NCBI GenBank assembly: GCA_902798615.1 | Contig: CADBXL010000009.1 | Location: forward strand, 1 to 64,000 | Direction: 5' to 3' | From: an uncultured Bacteroidales bacterium | Lineage (GTDB): Bacteria > Bacteroidota > Bacteroidia > Bacteroidales > Bacteroidaceae | DNA length: 64,000 bases | Shown here: piece after piece, positions 37,287 through 46,036 of the stretch | How positions within the stretch are numbered: the first letter of the stretch is position 1 | How the letters are laid out: every line of letters begins with the position of its first letter | Made by a program: the position numbers and the translations under genes | The notes under the pieces: generated by a model | What the model was told of the DNA's origin: nothing | Databases searched by the model: none | What the model saw: the letters and a program-made list of their open reading frames with translations, nothing else

Positions 37287-38297
37287 TCAAGCTCCCTTTT
37301 TCGAATAAGAGCAGCATAAGAGCGACATAAGAGCAGCATAAGAGGAAGAGGGGAGGTTGAAGGTAGGATAATTCTGACAGTTTTGGCGTAAGCAATTATC
37401 AATTTGCCTATATTCCAATGGTGTCATGCCGGTGAGGCGACGGAAGTATTTCGAGAAGAAGGAGGGATTGGCAAAGTGCATCTCCTCTGCTATCTGCGTG
37501 GCAGGCTTGTCTGTATGGCGCAGTTCTATCTTGATGCGTGTGATGAGGGCGCGGTCTATCCATTCCTTTGCTGTGATGCCGCTTGTCTGACGGATGATGG
37601 TGTTGAGATAGCGCTCCGTAAGGCATAGACGGTCGGCATAGTAGCCTATCTGGTGCTGCTCTGCACAATGCTGTCCTGCCAGTTGGATAAAACGGTCGAA
37701 GATGGTCTGTTCTCGTGAGCGTGAGGCGGCTTGCATGTCACTATACTTATGGAACAGGTGGTCGTAGTGGTTCATCAGAGCCGCCACGAGGGCTGTTACC
37801 GTGGGGCGGTGATAGTCAACACAGTGTACTGTGTGCCAGATGGTATTGAGTATGTTTAGGGCTATTTTGATGTCATTCTCGCCAACGGGAAGTTGGAAAT
37901 CGCGCACCTGACCGTTGAATGCCGATGGCATCTGCCCAAGGGCGAAAGGCATAGGGAAGGCATCAAACAGACCGATACCGAAGATCTGGAGATCGTCGGA
38001 GAGGCGTATGGGATTGAGAATGGTGCCTGGACCTATATATAATAGCGAGCCGGCTGTGATATGACGATCTTGCAGGTTGATGTTTATGTCAGCCTCACCC
38101 TGCACTATGACGCCAAAGCGGGAATCGTTAATGACGAAAGGCGGCTTATGGCTTATCAGCAACTGGAACACGCTGTGGTCGCCATGAACCATAGCGAGTT
38201 CCCCGTTTAAGAATATTTTCTCCTGTATTTGCGCAAGGTGTGGCGAGAATATGTCACGCATGCGCAACATATCAATTAATTTTGGTTGTTTGTTCAT
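37287..38297 (-). CDS. AraC-family transcriptional regulator with a repeat-derived C-terminal tail
   Basis: 336 residues. The N-terminal part (about 1-170) is a cupin-like sensing domain (FGVIVQGEADININLQDRHITAGSLLYIGPG). The C-terminal AraC DNA-binding domain (about 205-310) has both helix-turn-helix units: IGYYADRLCLTERYLNTIIRQTSG and ATQIAEEMHFANPSFFSKYFRRLTGMTPLEYR. AraC proteins normally end a few residues after this; here 28 more residues follow, and the last part (YAALMSLLCCSYSKKGA) is translated from the 11-bp tandem array at 37305-37348. It lies between the DUF2264 gene and the long heptamer array in its own leader and probably responds to a sugar; the target is unknown. Confidence 0.88.
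   Translation of the reverse strand: MNKQPKLIDMLRMRDIFSPHLAQIQEKIFLNGELAMVHGDHSVFQLLISHKPPFVINDSRFGVIVQGEADININLQDRHITAGSLLYIGPGTILNPIRLSDDLQIFGIGLFDAFPMPFALGQMPSAFNGQVRDFQLPVGENDIKIALNILNTIWHTVHCVDYHRPTVTALVAALMNHYDHLFHKYSDMQAASRSREQTIFDRFIQLAGQHCAEQHQIGYYADRLCLTERYLNTIIRQTSGITAKEWIDRALITRIKIELRHTDKPATQIAEEMHFANPSFFSKYFRRLTGMTPLEYRQIDNCLRQNCQNYPTFNLPSSSYAALMSLLCCSYSKKGA
37305..37348. repeat. 11-bp tandem array overlapping the AraC coding end
   Basis: Four units (ATAAGAGCAGC, ATAAGAGCGAC, ATAAGAGCAGC, ATAAGAGGAAG) of the family seen at 12999 and 25445. Read on the minus strand, it codes for the AraC C-terminal tail. Confidence 0.88.
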
Positions 38298-38298
38298 T

Positions 38299-38445
38299 TC
38301 TTTTTATGTCAAAAGTCAAAAGGCTAAGGTCAAAAGGCTAAAGTCAAAAGTCAAAGGTCAAAAGTCGAAAGACTTCAACCATTAGTCCTTAGTCATAAGC
38401 CTTTAGTCTTTAGTCTTTAGCCTTTAGTCTTTAGCCTTTAGCCTT
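38299..38445 (-). repeat. Long 7-bp-period array with complementary arms, leader of the AraC gene
   Basis: Left arm (about 38306-38374) is built of (A)AAAGTC / AAAGGCT-type heptamers and the right arm (about 38382-38441) of TTTAGTC/TTTAGCC heptamers, separated by TTCAACC. The arms are complementary in composition, so the AraC leader can fold as a hairpin of up to about 65 bp per arm. A -7 box (38464-38471) lies just upstream. Confidence 0.85.
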
Positions 38446-38463
38446 TTCTCCACTTTCCGACGA

Positions 38464-38471
38464 CAAAGATA
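38464..38471 (-). promoter_or_regulatory. -7 box of the AraC gene
   Basis: The minus strand reads TATCTTTG. A TTTG lies 23 bp upstream (38495-38498), a little farther than the usual 19-21. Confidence 0.45.
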
Positions 38472-38601
38472 ATCATTTTCCGTGGAATAATGTTCAAATT
38501 TTAAACAAATCAAACAAAAAGAACATCTTTCTATTCTAAAAGATAATTATATTCTCATATTATAATTGTAATTTTGCAACAGAAAACAAATTTTATGCAA
38601 A

Positions 38602-38930
38602 ATGAAGAAATTATTTATTGTTTTGATAATGCTGCCTATTATGCTACAGGCGCAGACGCTGGAAGAGTGTCAGCGTGCAGCGGAGAACAACTATCCCCTC
38701 ATCCATATCCAGAAAGAACCCATCTTCCGTTATTGGAAACCCGAAGCCTCCCGTTTCCATGCCTGTGAGAACGGCTCCCTCCTCATCCTTGCCCCCTGGT
38801 CTCCCGAAAACATCGGCGATGTCAACGGCATCCCCCAAAGGAAACCGACTACAGCATCTTCCATAACCTCAACAAGATAGCGGAGGAAATATGCACCTTC
38901 AATGGCTCCGCCGTTGTGAAAAGAGAATAA
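38602..38930 (+). pseudogene. Chimeric remnant: TolC-like N-terminus joined to an unrelated C-terminus
   Basis: The first 34 codons (MKKLFIVLIMLPIMLQAQ, TLEECQRAAENNYPLI) are the signal peptide and first helix of a Bacteroidetes TolC-family outer-membrane efflux protein. The frame then continues in sequence with no TolC features (RFHACENGSLLILAPW). Near the CCCCC/AAAGG run at about 38830 the frame breaks: frame 1 stops at 38880, while a neighbouring frame reads ETDYSIFHNLNKIAEEICTF and ends in KRE at 38930. The best reading is a deletion that fused the start of one gene to the end of another, followed by a frameshift. I do not recognise the second gene with confidence; a nucleotide-binding Rossmann protein of the DprA/LOG type is possible. 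A -7 box TAATTTTG (38569-38576) is still present upstream. Confidence 0.6.
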
Positions 38931-38961
38931 AAAAAGCCACCGGGTTCCAGCGGCTTTTTTT
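38931..38961. terminator. Bidirectional terminator
   Basis: AAAAAGCC ACCGG GTT CCAGC GGCTTTTT stem with A and T runs on either side lies between the remnant (plus) and the TPR gene (minus). Confidence 0.85.
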
Positions 38962-38964
38962 TTA

Positions 38965-40479
38965 TTAATGAATCTTGTTATAATTCTCTTCTACGTATTT
39001 ATTGAAACTGTCCTTATCATTCTTTGAGATGTCACAAAGTTTTTCCAGTTCCTCATCATTAGCAATACGTTTCAGCTCCTTTAGGCGATTATATACTCCG
39101 ATAATCACATATAATCCACCAGTATAAGCATTTTTTGTAAAGGTTTTCTCATTATGCATTAGTGCATAAAACAAGCAAGCGGCATGATAGTATGCCTGAA
39201 ATTCCGGATGGCGAGAGAAAAGCTTTGCCTCTGTTGGTCCGATCTTGATATTTACGTCAGATGCCACAGCACTCCATGATGCTATGTATTTCCTGGCTTC
39301 TCCCATCTTCGGATCATCTGATAAATGCTCTATATAGTATTGGCAACATCCCATTACGTCGGTGATATGCTTATGCGCCTCCTCTGCCGTCTTGAAGTCG
39401 AAAGGCTCAGGTATAAAGCCCATGCGTAAGTCTGAATTGAAGATTCTTAATTCAGACAGGTAGTTTTCCAATTCTTTATACTTTTCTTCATGTTCCATCA
39501 GCCATTGGTCGTTAGCCATAACGCCCTTGTCATTCCTTGTATTAGCCAACGTAAGATGAAGGAAGCACTCTAACAGTCCTTTGCGTGACAGTTCTGCAAT
39601 GAGAGGGAAAATTGATTGTCCCCAGATGTCATAGGAGTATGATACGGGAATGGGGATGTCGGTACTGTCATTCATCGGCACTTCAAACGCTGCAGAAAAA
39701 ATATCATACAGCTTGCCATATTCAGAAGGCTTGTTCTGCATTAGCTCTTTGACAATGTTGAATGTAATTATACTCCTGTCACCGGATTCCATCTTTAATC
39801 CCATGCTTTTCCATGTCGCAAGGTCGTCTTCTATATAGCGTGGCGCATCACTATTGTATAGAGCGAACATTAAATAAGCACTTAAGGCCTGATGAAATGC
39901 ACCCATATTAGAAATTATGTTTCCAACTATATAGTATGCTGGACCGCAATTAGGAGAGCAGCTGATAGCCAAATGCGAATATCTCAATGCCTCATCCTCC
40001 CAGTCTTTCCTCTTTTCTCTGTTCTCTGCCGATAAACTGAACAGTTGATCTGCCAGGTTATAATACACTTTTGCTTGTATGGTGTTGCTTGCTGAGTCAA
40101 GGAAAGTCGCAGCCTTCTCATAGCAGTCTATAGCCTCTAACTGGCGACCTTCATCGCTGTAAAGCATTCCGAGCAAGTTATATTCGTTTAGTAACGAATA
40201 TGGTCTGTCTTTTATCTTGATGCTTTCTTCAAGAATCTCTTTCGCTTCCCTGTTTGCTTTTAGCTTTGACAGACAGTAAGCCTTCTCATACATGGCTTCT
40301 TGTTCGTTAGGCGAAACCTTCAGAATCTCATTGAATTTAGTCAAAGCCTCATGGTATTTCTCCATGTCAAAGAGGTCACGCCCCTCCTGTTTCAGCTTTT
40401 CCAAATCGCTCACCTGACCGTAAGCCGAAACAGCCCCGATACTCGCTAACAACAAACCGAATAGTCTCTTTATCTTCAT
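38965..40479 (-). CDS. Secreted TPR-repeat protein
   Basis: 504 residues with a signal peptide (MKIKRLFGLLLASIGAVSAYG then Q). Residues about 25-220 contain four or five tetratricopeptide repeats (EGRDLFDMEKYHEALTKFNEILKVSP, NLLGMLYSDEGRQLEAIDCYEKA, AYYIVGNIISNMGAFHQALSAY). The C-terminal half is helical with no recognised domain. TPRs mediate protein-protein contacts; the partner is unknown. It follows the small membrane protein gene (40512-40835) by 32 bases and has no promoter of its own, so the two are an operon from the promoter at 40860-40891. Confidence 0.75.
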   Translation of the reverse strand: MKIKRLFGLLLASIGAVSAYGQVSDLEKLKQEGRDLFDMEKYHEALTKFNEILKVSPNEQEAMYEKAYCLSKLKANREAKEILEESIKIKDRPYSLLNEYNLLGMLYSDEGRQLEAIDCYEKAATFLDSASNTIQAKVYYNLADQLFSLSAENREKRKDWEDEALRYSHLAISCSPNCGPAYYIVGNIISNMGAFHQALSAYLMFALYNSDAPRYIEDDLATWKSMGLKMESGDRSIITFNIVKELMQNKPSEYGKLYDIFSAAFEVPMNDSTDIPIPVSYSYDIWGQSIFPLIAELSRKGLLECFLHLTLANTRNDKGVMANDQWLMEHEEKYKELENYLSELRIFNSDLRMGFIPEPFDFKTAEEAHKHITDVMGCCQYYIEHLSDDPKMGEARKYIASWSAVASDVNIKIGPTEAKLFSRHPEFQAYYHAACLFYALMHNEKTFTKNAYTGGLYVIIGVYNRLKELKRIANDEELEKLCDISKNDKDSFNKYVEENYNKIH

Positions 40480-40511
40480 AATCTTTTAATTCTGGTGCAA
40501 CGATACATCAT

Positions 40512-40835
40512 TTACCCAAACATAGCTGGTATTATAAATGGTATGCTCAAAAGAAGCAGGATAAAGAATAAAACAATAGGACTTATCACAATGCCAGCCA
40601 ATATACTAATGATTATCCACCACACCTTATTCTTCCTGTTGATTTTCCCCTTGCTTTTGGCGATATAATAAATCATTGGTATTGCAATCATGATTATCGC
40701 CAGTAAAAATATAGGCACGAAAATAATCCCGGGGGAAAGACATTCCCCTTTTCCTACAGGCAATTCCTGTCCTTCCTCCTCTGCAAATACAGCTACGGAG
40801 CATAGCAGGAAGAGTATAGGTAATGGTTTCTTCAT
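40512..40835 (-). CDS. Small membrane protein of unknown function
   Basis: 107 residues: a signal-like N-terminus (MKKPLPILFLLCSVAVFA), a short acidic loop with GKGECLSPG, and two strong membrane segments (PGIIFVPIFLLAIIMIAIPM and WWIIISILAGIVISPIVLFF) separated by a basic loop (KSKGKINRKNK). No family is recognised. It is the first gene of a two-gene operon with the secreted TPR protein, so the TPR domain may dock on this membrane protein (inference). Confidence 0.6.
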   Translation of the reverse strand: MKKPLPILFLLCSVAVFAEEEGQELPVGKGECLSPGIIFVPIFLLAIIMIAIPMIYYIAKSKGKINRKNKVWWIIISILAGIVISPIVLFFILLLLSIPFIIPAMFG

Positions 40836-40859
40836 AAGCTTTTAGAATGATATCATTTG

Positions 40860-40891
40860 CAAAAGTAATGAATCTATGGCAAATAACCAAA
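40860..40891 (-). promoter_or_regulatory. Promoter of the small membrane protein / TPR operon
   Basis: The minus strand reads TTTG (40888-40891), a 20-bp spacer, then TACTTTTG (40860-40867), a full consensus match 25 bases from the start codon. Confidence 0.7.
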
Positions 40892-40921
40892 TTTTATTTT
40901 TCTTTTCAGCGTTTTTTCATG

Positions 40922-41130
40922 TTATTCTGTCATTTTATACATTAATCTTTTTTCTACCCTCTGAAGATGGATGCCGACTTTAGCGTTGACATCTTTGCCA
41001 TCGAGGTGTGCGAAGAGTTGTGTAATGGTCTCAAAGGCCTTATAGGGAAGTAGTCTTTCTTGACCGGGCGTAGCGGACAGTTGGACAGTGGACAGATGTG
41101 TTTTTGTAATACAGTTATCTCTATTTTCTA
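40922..41130 (-). pseudogene. Probable coding remnant without a start
   Basis: An open minus-strand frame reads ERLLPYKAFETITQLFAHLD, then GKDVNAKVGIHLQRVEKRL, and stops at 40922 (...YKMTE). The composition looks like real protein, but no start codon is found before the frame runs into low-complexity CTGTCC repeats and AT-rich DNA. I do not recognise the family. It may be the 3' end of a lost gene. The wider gap 40892-42028 also holds a plus-strand protein-like frame (41246-41391, ending KKRYRKHLYFAHTDLKRYA) that is not joined to any start, an orphan -7 box (TAACTTTG, 41655-41662), the 11-bp array and the inverted repeat listed next. Confidence 0.35.
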
Positions 41131-41720
41131 TATATTATATATTATAATTAATTAATAATAAGATAGTTATAAGTAAAGACAAAGAAAATTCGTGTTTCCC
41201 AAAATTCAACTGTCCTTCTGTCCGTTCTGTCCTGTCCATGCTCATCTTCTATGTTTAATTCTTTCTAGAAGGCTGAATATCAATAATGTACGACATTTTA
41301 AAATCAACATCACCAAAGATGCCGGAACTAAAAAACGGTACAGAAAGCATCTGTATTTTGCTCATACAGACCTCAAAAGATATGCATGAGCCTATCGTTC
41401 CGGTGCTTTTTTCAGTATTTTGGGGCGCATATCTGTATTCTTGAATTTTTGTACCTAGATAGCTTTTGGAAGTAGATGTTTGGTGAAATGCTAATCTTGT
41501 TGCGGAAAACGGCCCTGAGTGATGAAAAAAATAACTTGAGACGATTTATTGATCTATTTATTGTCCCACTATCACTAAATGAAAAAAATCAGGAAAATGT
41601 CCTGTTATTGCACGCTAATTCACGCTAAATCCTAACCATCAATTCGGGATTTAGTAACTTTGCATTCGAAAGATTGAAACAGGATTCGGGGACACGAAAT
41701 TGCCCGGAAGCGTCCGAAGC

Positions 41721-41764
41721 AAGTCCCATGTGATTCCCAAGTGATTCCTATGTGATTCCCATTT
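41721..41764. repeat. 11-bp tandem array (GATTCCCAAGT type)
   Basis: Four 11-bp units (AAGTCCCATGT, GATTCCCAAGT, GATTCCTATGT, GATTCCCATTT) about 60 bases downstream of an orphan -7 box. No gene follows on that strand. Confidence 0.75.
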
Positions 41765-41902
41765 CTGATGGGAGGCAAAGGGAGCCGACAACAGAACAAC
41801 GTAGAATGAAGAAATGCAGATCACGCTCTTCAATCAAAGGCCACGAGAGAAGAGAAACGGATTCTGATTCCACCCATTCTCAATATATCAAAGTATTTAT
41901 CT

Positions 41903-41987
41903 GAACACGGAAGTCACAGAATAAACAAAACGTCGTTTCTTTCGTGACTTGCTTTAGCTTGATGAGCTTGCGAATAATTCCGTGTTC
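41903..41987. repeat. Imperfect inverted repeat (GAACACGGAA arms)
   Basis: GAACACGGAA (41903-41912) and its complement (41978-41987) enclose a second pair, AAGTCAC/GTGACTT. It lies about 40 bases past the lipoprotein gene stop, so it may serve as a terminator or be a dispersed element. Confidence 0.45.
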
Positions 41988-42028
41988 GTAAAGAAAAAAG
42001 CTCTGCGACTCTGCGTTTGAGAAAAATC

Positions 42029-42679
42029 TTATTTGCTATTATGTTCTGGAGAGGCTTTTATGTTTACAAAATGGATTTGGGTTGTCTGTTCATCCTTGGT
42101 GAATATTGGAGTTATAGAATTGGGTTCATATTCGTATATGCTATCACTAAAGAATGGATATGAGACTTTCTCACAGCTGTCTTTTAAGTCGTATATGATG
42201 AAATATCTCTTGTCTATAGGACGCTCTTCTTTCACTACTGTGCTATCCACAATGCTCTTTAGTTTCTTCTGGTCATAGAATGAGTCATCTTCTGAAGGAA
42301 CATATATAATCTTACCGTTAATATCAATATATCTATGTGGATAGTTTCTTCTTACTGTGAATTCTCCGCTATCAAAATGTAAATCGGCAGCCTCATGAAT
42401 ACAGAATATATCATTGAAGATTAATCGGCATCCTATACATCCATTATATTGATTCTTTTTCGTTTTGGATGTCTTCATACTATACAGAATGAATGCCTTG
42501 CAACTGTCATGTTCCAGGACGAATGCTTTTATCTCATGCAACAGACTTTTCTTCATGCTTGTGGTATCAATCTCTTCCATAGGAGCTGGTAATGCGTGTT
42601 GCTTCTCTTCCTTCTCATTGCAGGATGCGAGAAGGAAGATGAGGAAGAGGAGTGTGGAGAGGAATGTTCTTAGGTTCAT
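42029..42679 (-). CDS. Lipoprotein of unknown function
   Basis: 216 residues. A lipoprotein signal peptide (MNLRTFLSTLLFLIFLLASC, lipid-modified Cys at 20) precedes an acidic linker (NEKEEKQHALPAPMEEID). The mature chain is mixed alpha/beta, with CKAFILYSMKTSKTKKNQYN and a strand-rich middle (GEFTVRRNYPHRYIDINGKI). No family is recognised. It lies 38 bases from the DUF4253-like gene upstream on the same strand and is probably co-transcribed with it. Confidence 0.6.
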   Translation of the reverse strand: MNLRTFLSTLLFLIFLLASCNEKEEKQHALPAPMEEIDTTSMKKSLLHEIKAFVLEHDSCKAFILYSMKTSKTKKNQYNGCIGCRLIFNDIFCIHEAADLHFDSGEFTVRRNYPHRYIDINGKIIYVPSEDDSFYDQKKLKSIVDSTVVKEERPIDKRYFIIYDLKDSCEKVSYPFFSDSIYEYEPNSITPIFTKDEQTTQIHFVNIKASPEHNSK

Positions 42680-42716
42680 AAGATGTATTTATTTGTTGGC
42701 AAAGGTGATGATTTTC

Positions 42717-43808
42717 TTAATCCCACCAGAAGTTCCAGAAATGTGATTTCTCAAGACTGTTGACCTGCTTCCAGATGTATGGATCACTACCAGACTCTAT
42801 ACAGTATGCCTGATGTTCGAGGGCGAGTTGGTAGCAGTTCTGTGGTTCAACAGGTTCGGGAACGTAGAAATAGACCGTGTCATAGAAAATGAAAGCAGGT
42901 ACGGCATTATACTTCTCATACCAGTGTTTTGCGAAGATAATATTGTCCTTTGGGTCTGGTGCTCCGTCTCCTCCAACGGGTGCGATATACTTGAATATCT
43001 CCCACGGATGATCAACATGGAATTTTATCAAAGCAAAGTTGTCACCTGTCTGATTTTGTTCAAGGGTATCAAAGGTCGCACCATAGCCGTCATCGTTCTT
43101 CGGGTCTGTGAATTCAGCCCATGTATAAGGCTCTTCCCATGTTTCCGTGTTTTCTTTTATCATTTTGTTGACAGCCTGTTGTACATACTCTGTTGCATCA
43201 GGTAGGTTGGAGAAATCCACATCATCAAAGAAAGATGTAAGATCCTCCGTAAGATTGTCATCCAACTGCACAATGACTGGAATGTAGTCTTTCGACTCAT
43301 CACCCTTGGCTTTTTCTTTGAGATAGAGATTTGTCAGTTCCTCATCAGTCATGGTGCCTAATTCTATAATCTCATGCTTGCTGTCGATGATTTCATGCAA
43401 TTTGTCGTAAAGAGATTTGTTATATTCCTCTATGCGTTTTTTCTGATAGTATTCATTCCATTGTTTCTCTTCCTTGTTCAGTCGTTCTATGGTCTCTGGA
43501 TGCAATCGAATGAATCTATATATGAAATAGGCCATAAAAGATACGAAGATGATAGTATAGATTATTGCTACTGCTCTTTTATAGAATGACAAAATCAGAA
43601 TAGAGCCTAATATGGTCAAGATGCCGAAGAATATTGGAAAGATGAAGAGCGTGTACTTCTCCTGACGTCTTTTATAGTCATAGAGTTCTTTTACTGTCAT
43701 TTTGTAATATAGGCTTATCTCGCAGGTGAGGAAGCCTGTAATGCACATTCCGAGGAAGGAGTCTTTTCCTACCTTGTCAAGTATCTTTTTCAAATTTTTC
43801 TGTGCCAT
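42717..43808 (-). CDS. Membrane protein with C-terminal DUF4253-like domain
   Basis: 363 residues. The N-terminal ~45 residues are followed by two adjacent membrane segments (FPIFFGILTILGSILILSF and VAIIYTIIFVSFMAYFIY, about 50-95), then a charged coiled region and an acidic linker. The last ~110 residues (NFALIKFHVDHPWEIFKYI, FAKHWYEKYNAVPAFIFYDTVYFYVPEPV, CYQLALEHQAYCIE) match the DUF4253 pattern, a domain of unknown function also found in immunity-like proteins. It is followed by a lipoprotein gene. A minus-strand -7 box TACTTTTG is at 43877-43884. The gap to GH97 (43809-44206) also contains a promoter and 7-bp array for that gene. Confidence 0.6.
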   Translation of the reverse strand: MAQKNLKKILDKVGKDSFLGMCITGFLTCEISLYYKMTVKELYDYKRRQEKYTLFIFPIFFGILTILGSILILSFYKRAVAIIYTIIFVSFMAYFIYRFIRLHPETIERLNKEEKQWNEYYQKKRIEEYNKSLYDKLHEIIDSKHEIIELGTMTDEELTNLYLKEKAKGDESKDYIPVIVQLDDNLTEDLTSFFDDVDFSNLPDATEYVQQAVNKMIKENTETWEEPYTWAEFTDPKNDDGYGATFDTLEQNQTGDNFALIKFHVDHPWEIFKYIAPVGGDGAPDPKDNIIFAKHWYEKYNAVPAFIFYDTVYFYVPEPVEPQNCYQLALEHQAYCIESGSDPYIWKQVNSLEKSHFWNFWWD

Positions 43809-44125
43809 GTAGAATGTGTTAACTCTTTGTTCTTCAAAACATTTTTATCGGCAAGTTATTATACTTTGTCTGAGTGCAAAAGTAATAAAAAAATCTGATA
43901 TCGACAAGCTTTTGGGAAAAATCAAGGGAGAAATTACAAAATCCCCCCAATAAACACCAGAAATCAGTGGTAGGTATAGAGTCTTGCAAACTTTTGCAAT
44001 GATAACACAGTCAAAGAAACGGTAAAAAGTTGAAGAAAAACGATTGTTTTACTCTTATTTTGACATAATAACGTCTTTTGAATGGAAAAAAACGACATCT
44101 TGTTTGAAATGTCATTTTTTTTTGT

Positions 44126-44195
44126 TTACTTTGCATTCGAAAGACGAAAGGCAAAAGACAAAAGACATTCAACTTTAGCCTTTAGACTTTATCCA
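44126..44195 (+). repeat. -7 box and 7-bp-period array in the GH97 5' leader
   Basis: A near-consensus -7 box (TTACTTTG, 44126-44133) is followed by heptamers AAAGACG, AAAGGCA, AAAGACA, AAAGACA, TTCAACT, TTAGCCT, TTAGACT, TTATCCA (44140-44195), ending 11 bases before the GH97 ATG. The halves are complementary in composition. Confidence 0.7.
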
Positions 44196-44206
44196 AATAA
44201 AAAAAT

Positions 44207-46036
44207 ATGAAGAAAATAATCTCAACTATTATTCTATGTGGTGTGGTTCTGGCTATGAATGCGCAGAACGTGACATCACCAAACGGGAAGTTGTCGGTTA
44301 CGACAACAGATAATAAGTTAGTTATCAGTTACGATAAACAGAAGGCTCTGGAATTAGCCGATGTTCCTTTCTCAAAACTGGAACTCGCAAATAAGGTAAC
44401 GACCAATTACAAGATGCTTGAAGGCAAGCGTCTGCATTGCACTAATGAGGCTAACGAGTATCAGGCTTCCATAGGTAAAGATGCAAAGATTGTGATGCGT
44501 CTCTATAACGACGGCATTGCCTTCCGCTATGAATATACTAACTTGAAGAATCAGAAGCACCCAGAGGAGAACACCGTGTATATGATTCCTGAAGGAACGA
44601 AGCGATGGTTCATGCAATGGGCGGAGTCATACGAGGGCTTCTTCCCCCAGAATACCACATACAAGGAAACACCCGTTCCGTCATTCAGCGGTGTGTTCAA
44701 GTCGGCTGACGGATGGTGCAACCGTTGGGCATATCCTGCCCTGTTAGAGCCTTCCGATGGCGTTTTTGCCCTTATCTCTGAGGCAAACATCGAGCGCAGA
44801 CAGAGTGCTTCAAGCCTGTATAACGACGGGGAGCGTTATAAAGTGGTGCAGGATAAGAACGAGCTGGATCTGACAGGTGACTGGCATACTCCTTGGCGCG
44901 TGGTAATCATCGGAAAGCTGGCAGACATCGTGCAGTCAACACTCGTAACGGATGTTAGCGAACCATCAAAATTGAATGATACCAATTGGATAAAGCCGGG
45001 TGTGGTGTCGTGGATCTATTGGGCATACAACCACGGCTCAAACGACTATGAGATAATCAAGAAATACGTGGATATGGCAGTTACGCTAAAGCTTCCATAC
45101 GTGCTCATTGATGCTGAGTGGGATGAGATGAATAAGATAGAATCCAATAAGGGCAAGACCATTGAGGATGCCGTGGCATACGCTAATTCAAAGGGTGTGA
45201 AGCCTCTTATTTGGTATAACTCGTCAGTTGGTTGGATAGACGGTGCTCCTACTCCTAAGTTCCGTCTGAACAAGCCAGAGGACAGGGAGAAGGAGTTTGC
45301 ATGGTGCGAGAAGATTGGTGTGGCAGGTGTGAAGATAGACTTCTTCAGCGGAGATAATCAGGCGAATATGGACTATTGTCAGGACTTGCTTGAGAGTGCT
45401 GCCCGTCATCATCTGTTGGTTAATTTCCACGGTGCTCCTATCCCTCGCGGATGGCAGCGCACTTATCCGAACCTTCTCTCAACAGAGGGTGTGTATGGTG
45501 CTGAGTGGTATAACAACGTGGCTACTTTTACAAAGAAAGCAGCAAGCCATAATGCTACTTTGCCTTTCACAAGAAACGTGATCGGACCTATGGACTATAC
45601 CCCATGTGCTTTTAGCGATTCACAGCATCCGCACATCACTTCCAAGGGACATGAGCTTGCACTTACCGTACTCTTCGAGAGTGGTTTACAGCATCTTGCC
45701 GATCGTCCTGAGAGTTTCCTTGCACAGCCAAAGGAGGTTCAGGCATTCTTAGGTGAATTGCCAAGCGTATGGGATGAAACACGCTTTGTGAGCGGTTATC
45801 CGGGTAAGAGTGCGGTGTTGGCTCGCAGAAGTGGAAATACATGGTATGTGGCAGGTATCAACGGATTGGACGAGGCACAGAAACTCACTACCGACCTCAG
45901 CTTCATAGGAAAGGGTAAGGCACAGCTCTTCACAGATGATGCCAACGGAGAATGGAAGATAACGACCACCGAACTGCCTTCGGAGATAGAGTGCCAGGCA
46001 CGCGGTGGGTTTGTGATTGTGGTAAAAGTTAAATAA
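44207..46036 (+). CDS. GH97 glycoside hydrolase, probably retaining alpha-galactosidase type
   Basis: 609 residues with a signal peptide (ending VVLAMNA then Q). It has the GH97 order: N-terminal super-sandwich (VTSPNGKLSVTTTDNKLVISY), TIM barrel (GVVSWIYWAYNHGSNDYEIIKKYVD, PYVLIDAEWDEM) and C-terminal beta domain. An Asp in GVKIDFFSGDNQ (near 378) sits where retaining GH97 alpha-galactosidases (BtGH97b type) have their nucleophile; inverting SusB-type alpha-glucosidases use Glu bases instead. A Glu in LSTEGVYGAEW (near 427) is the acid/base candidate. It is periplasmic by inference and starts a plus-strand run with RhaM, GH29 and GH2. The stop codon lies inside the left arm of a 43-bp inverted repeat. 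Confidence 0.9.
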   Translation: MKKIISTIILCGVVLAMNAQNVTSPNGKLSVTTTDNKLVISYDKQKALELADVPFSKLELANKVTTNYKMLEGKRLHCTNEANEYQASIGKDAKIVMRLYNDGIAFRYEYTNLKNQKHPEENTVYMIPEGTKRWFMQWAESYEGFFPQNTTYKETPVPSFSGVFKSADGWCNRWAYPALLEPSDGVFALISEANIERRQSASSLYNDGERYKVVQDKNELDLTGDWHTPWRVVIIGKLADIVQSTLVTDVSEPSKLNDTNWIKPGVVSWIYWAYNHGSNDYEIIKKYVDMAVTLKLPYVLIDAEWDEMNKIESNKGKTIEDAVAYANSKGVKPLIWYNSSVGWIDGAPTPKFRLNKPEDREKEFAWCEKIGVAGVKIDFFSGDNQANMDYCQDLLESAARHHLLVNFHGAPIPRGWQRTYPNLLSTEGVYGAEWYNNVATFTKKAASHNATLPFTRNVIGPMDYTPCAFSDSQHPHITSKGHELALTVLFESGLQHLADRPESFLAQPKEVQAFLGELPSVWDETRFVSGYPGKSAVLARRSGNTWYVAGINGLDEAQKLTTDLSFIGKGKAQLFTDDANGEWKITTTELPSEIECQARGGFVIVVKVK

